From assembly GCA_002329525.1 (NCBI GenBank), contig DCTI01000052.1, forward strand, positions 2,303 to 17,597: DNA of 15,295 nucleotides. The letters are read 5' to 3'. Positions 14,043 through 15,295 of the stretch are shown here, piece by piece. How positions within the stretch are numbered: the first letter of the stretch is position 1; every line of letters begins with the position of its first letter. This DNA comes from Negativicutes bacterium UBA1444 (GTDB taxonomy: Bacteria > Bacillota > Negativicutes > UBA1444). The notes under the pieces are model-generated. The model worked only from the letters and a program-made list of their open reading frames with translations. It was not told the origin of the DNA and searched no databases. The position numbers were made by a program, and so were the translations under genes.

Positions 14043-14795
14043 ATGCGATTAGACGGAAAGGTCGCGGTGATCACCGGAGCAGCCAGAGGAATTGGACGGG
14101 CCATTGCGGCGGAAATGATCAATGAAGGGGCGCATGTCATGCTCACCGATCGAGATGGCGCCGCTGCGAAGCGAACCGCCCACGAGCTCGCCGCAACTGG
14201 CGGCATTATACAGGCCTTTCGGCTGGACGTGACCGACCGGCTTCAGGTTAACGAAGCCACGGCCGCGATCCTGCAGGCGGCGGGGCGGATCGATGTATTG
14301 GTCAATAACGCCGGTATCGTCGGCGTCGCATCATTCCTGGAAACGAACGAGGCGGAATGGGACCGGATCATGACCACGAACCTGAAAGGGATTTTTTACT
14401 GTTGTCAGGCTGTTTTACCGCAGATGGTAGCGCGGAATAAAGGAAAAATCATTAATATCGCATCGGTAGCGGCCAAAGTAGGCGGCGGATTGCTGGGAAC
14501 CAGCACCTATGCCGCTTCCAAGGCGGGAGTAATCGGTTTGTCCAAGGGCTTGGCGCGCGAATTTGCCAGCCATGGCGTGAATGTCAACGTTATCGCTCCC
14601 GGTTCCATTACCACCGATCTGACCCATCGTTACCTGTCGGCGCAACAGCAACTGGACAGCGTCAAAAGGATTCCGCTGGGGCGCCGGGGACTGCCGGCGG
14701 ATATAGCCGGCGCCGCCGTGTTTCTGGCTTCGGATGAAAGCGACTTCATCACGGGGGCGACGATCGACATCAACGGCGGAGTTTTGATGGATTAA
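14043..14795 (+). CDS. Short-chain dehydrogenase/reductase (SDR), FabG-like
   Basis: A 250-residue classical SDR that should interconvert a hydroxyl and a keto group using a nicotinamide cofactor. The Rossmann Gly motif TGAARGIG is at 11-18; D36 at the end of the second strand (LTDRD) points to NAD(H) rather than NADP(H). NNAG is at 88-91, the catalytic Ser is probably S141 (NIASVAA), and the Y156-x-x-x-K160 pair is in YAASK. The C-terminal INGG motif is complete. AAGGAGG lies 10 nt before ATG. Its family (acyl-carrier-protein reductase, acetoin or sugar-alcohol dehydrogenase) cannot be fixed by sequence alone. The GntR gene and shared operator upstream suggest a catabolic substrate rather than house-keeping fatty-acid synthesis. 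lipB begins 3 nt later. Confidence 0.93.
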   Translation: MRLDGKVAVITGAARGIGRAIAAEMINEGAHVMLTDRDGAAAKRTAHELAATGGIIQAFRLDVTDRLQVNEATAAILQAAGRIDVLVNNAGIVGVASFLETNEAEWDRIMTTNLKGIFYCCQAVLPQMVARNKGKIINIASVAAKVGGGLLGTSTYAASKAGVIGLSKGLAREFASHGVNVNVIAPGSITTDLTHRYLSAQQQLDSVKRIPLGRRGLPADIAGAAVFLASDESDFITGATIDINGGVLMD

Positions 14796-14798
14796 ACC

Positions 14799-15295
14799 AT
14801 GGAATTGATTGTAGGTCAGCTGGGCAGAGTGGATTATGAGACCGGACTGGCGCTGCAGCAACGTATCGTCGCCTTGCGACAGCAGCAGCTCATCCCCGAT
14901 ACGTTGCTGTTGCTGGAACACTTGGCGGTAATCACGCTGGGCCGTTTGGGCGACCCCGGCCATATCCTGGCCGATTCGGAGCAGTTGGCCACGCATGGCG
15001 TGAAAGTTGTCCGGACCAATCGGGGGGGCGATGTCACGTTTCACGGCCCCGGCCAACTGGTGGGCTATCCGTTGATCGACCTTCGACAATGCGGGATGGG
15101 GCTGAGCGAGTATCTGCAGAATCTGGCCGAAGTTTTTGTGCGCCTGCTGGATGTGGAATACGGCATTAAGGCCTGCTTTGATCGAAAGTATCCCGGCGTG
15201 TGGATCGGCGACCGAAAAATCACGGCGATGGGCTGCGCGGTGCAGCGCGGGGTGACGATGCACGGCTTTGCCTTCAATGTGAATGTCGACTTGGG
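14799..15295 (+). CDS. lipB: Octanoyltransferase LipB, cut by the right window edge
   Basis: LipB moves the octanoyl group from acyl carrier protein to the lipoyl domains of 2-oxo acid dehydrogenases and the glycine cleavage H protein, after which LipA inserts sulfur. The first 165 residues are present. R75-G-G-D78 and the following FHGPGQLVGYPL form the conserved substrate pocket, and K140 in RKITAMG is the catalytic Lys. TMHGFAFNVNVDL follows. The catalytic Cys (usually in a P-C-G motif) lies past the edge. The start ATG 14799 is 3 nt after the SDR stop and has only a poor ribosome binding site, so it is probably coupled to the SDR. lipA is the expected next gene. Confidence 0.95.
   Translation, partial: MELIVGQLGRVDYETGLALQQRIVALRQQQLIPDTLLLLEHLAVITLGRLGDPGHILADSEQLATHGVKVVRTNRGGDVTFHGPGQLVGYPLIDLRQCGMGLSEYLQNLAEVFVRLLDVEYGIKACFDRKYPGVWIGDRKITAMGCAVQRGVTMHGFAFNVNVDL

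Overview
The window reads as a piece of a mid-GC chromosome from a diderm member of the Firmicutes, most likely class Negativicutes (Sporomusaceae-like). This is an inference. It rests on strong AGGAGG-type ribosome binding sites, a signal-peptide-bearing outer-membrane beta-barrel ending in Phe, a CheW plus chemoreceptor unit, and GntR/FCD-regulated genes. No rRNA, tRNA, CRISPR array or transposase was found.

Layout. Positions 1-3200 are a mosaic, poorly packed accessory stretch. It holds the start of a possible leftward gene at the left edge, an AT-rich gene of unknown function (527-1741), a GNAT acetyltransferase (2079-2594), the C-terminal half of a VapC-like PIN toxin (up to 2832), and two diverged copies of the same acidic gene tail plus terminator (about 262-345 and 3113-3195) that bracket these genes. 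Positions 3208-8862 are a complete type I restriction-modification operon: a small ORF overlapping hsdR, then hsdR, hsdM and hsdS, with short gaps or overlaps. HsdS has two AT-rich target-recognition domains embedded in DNA-level direct repeats.

Positions 9205-11755 lie on the minus strand: a 67-residue excisionase/MerR-like HTH protein, then cheW and a transmembrane methyl-accepting chemotaxis protein that form an mcp-cheW operon with a recognisable promoter and terminator. Positions 11815-12131 hold a possible TetR-type operator and an 8-codon stub that resembles the start of a TetR gene. A plus-strand outer-membrane protein follows (12132-12992), ending at a strong 18-bp-stem terminator.

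The right end (13168-15295) is a GntR/FadR-family (FCD) regulator, an SDR dehydrogenase and the start of lipB. The regulator and the SDR are preceded by nearly the same 23-bp sequence centred on TGTC-N-GACA. This is good evidence for an operator and for an autoregulated unit. lipB begins 3 nt after the SDR stop, which ties lipoate attachment to the same transcript.

I see no complete, clearly novel system. The best leads are the unknown 527-1741 gene in the remnant-rich island beside the restriction operon, the small ORF translationally coupled to hsdR, the recombinable hsdS repeats, and the GntR-SDR-lipB regulon.
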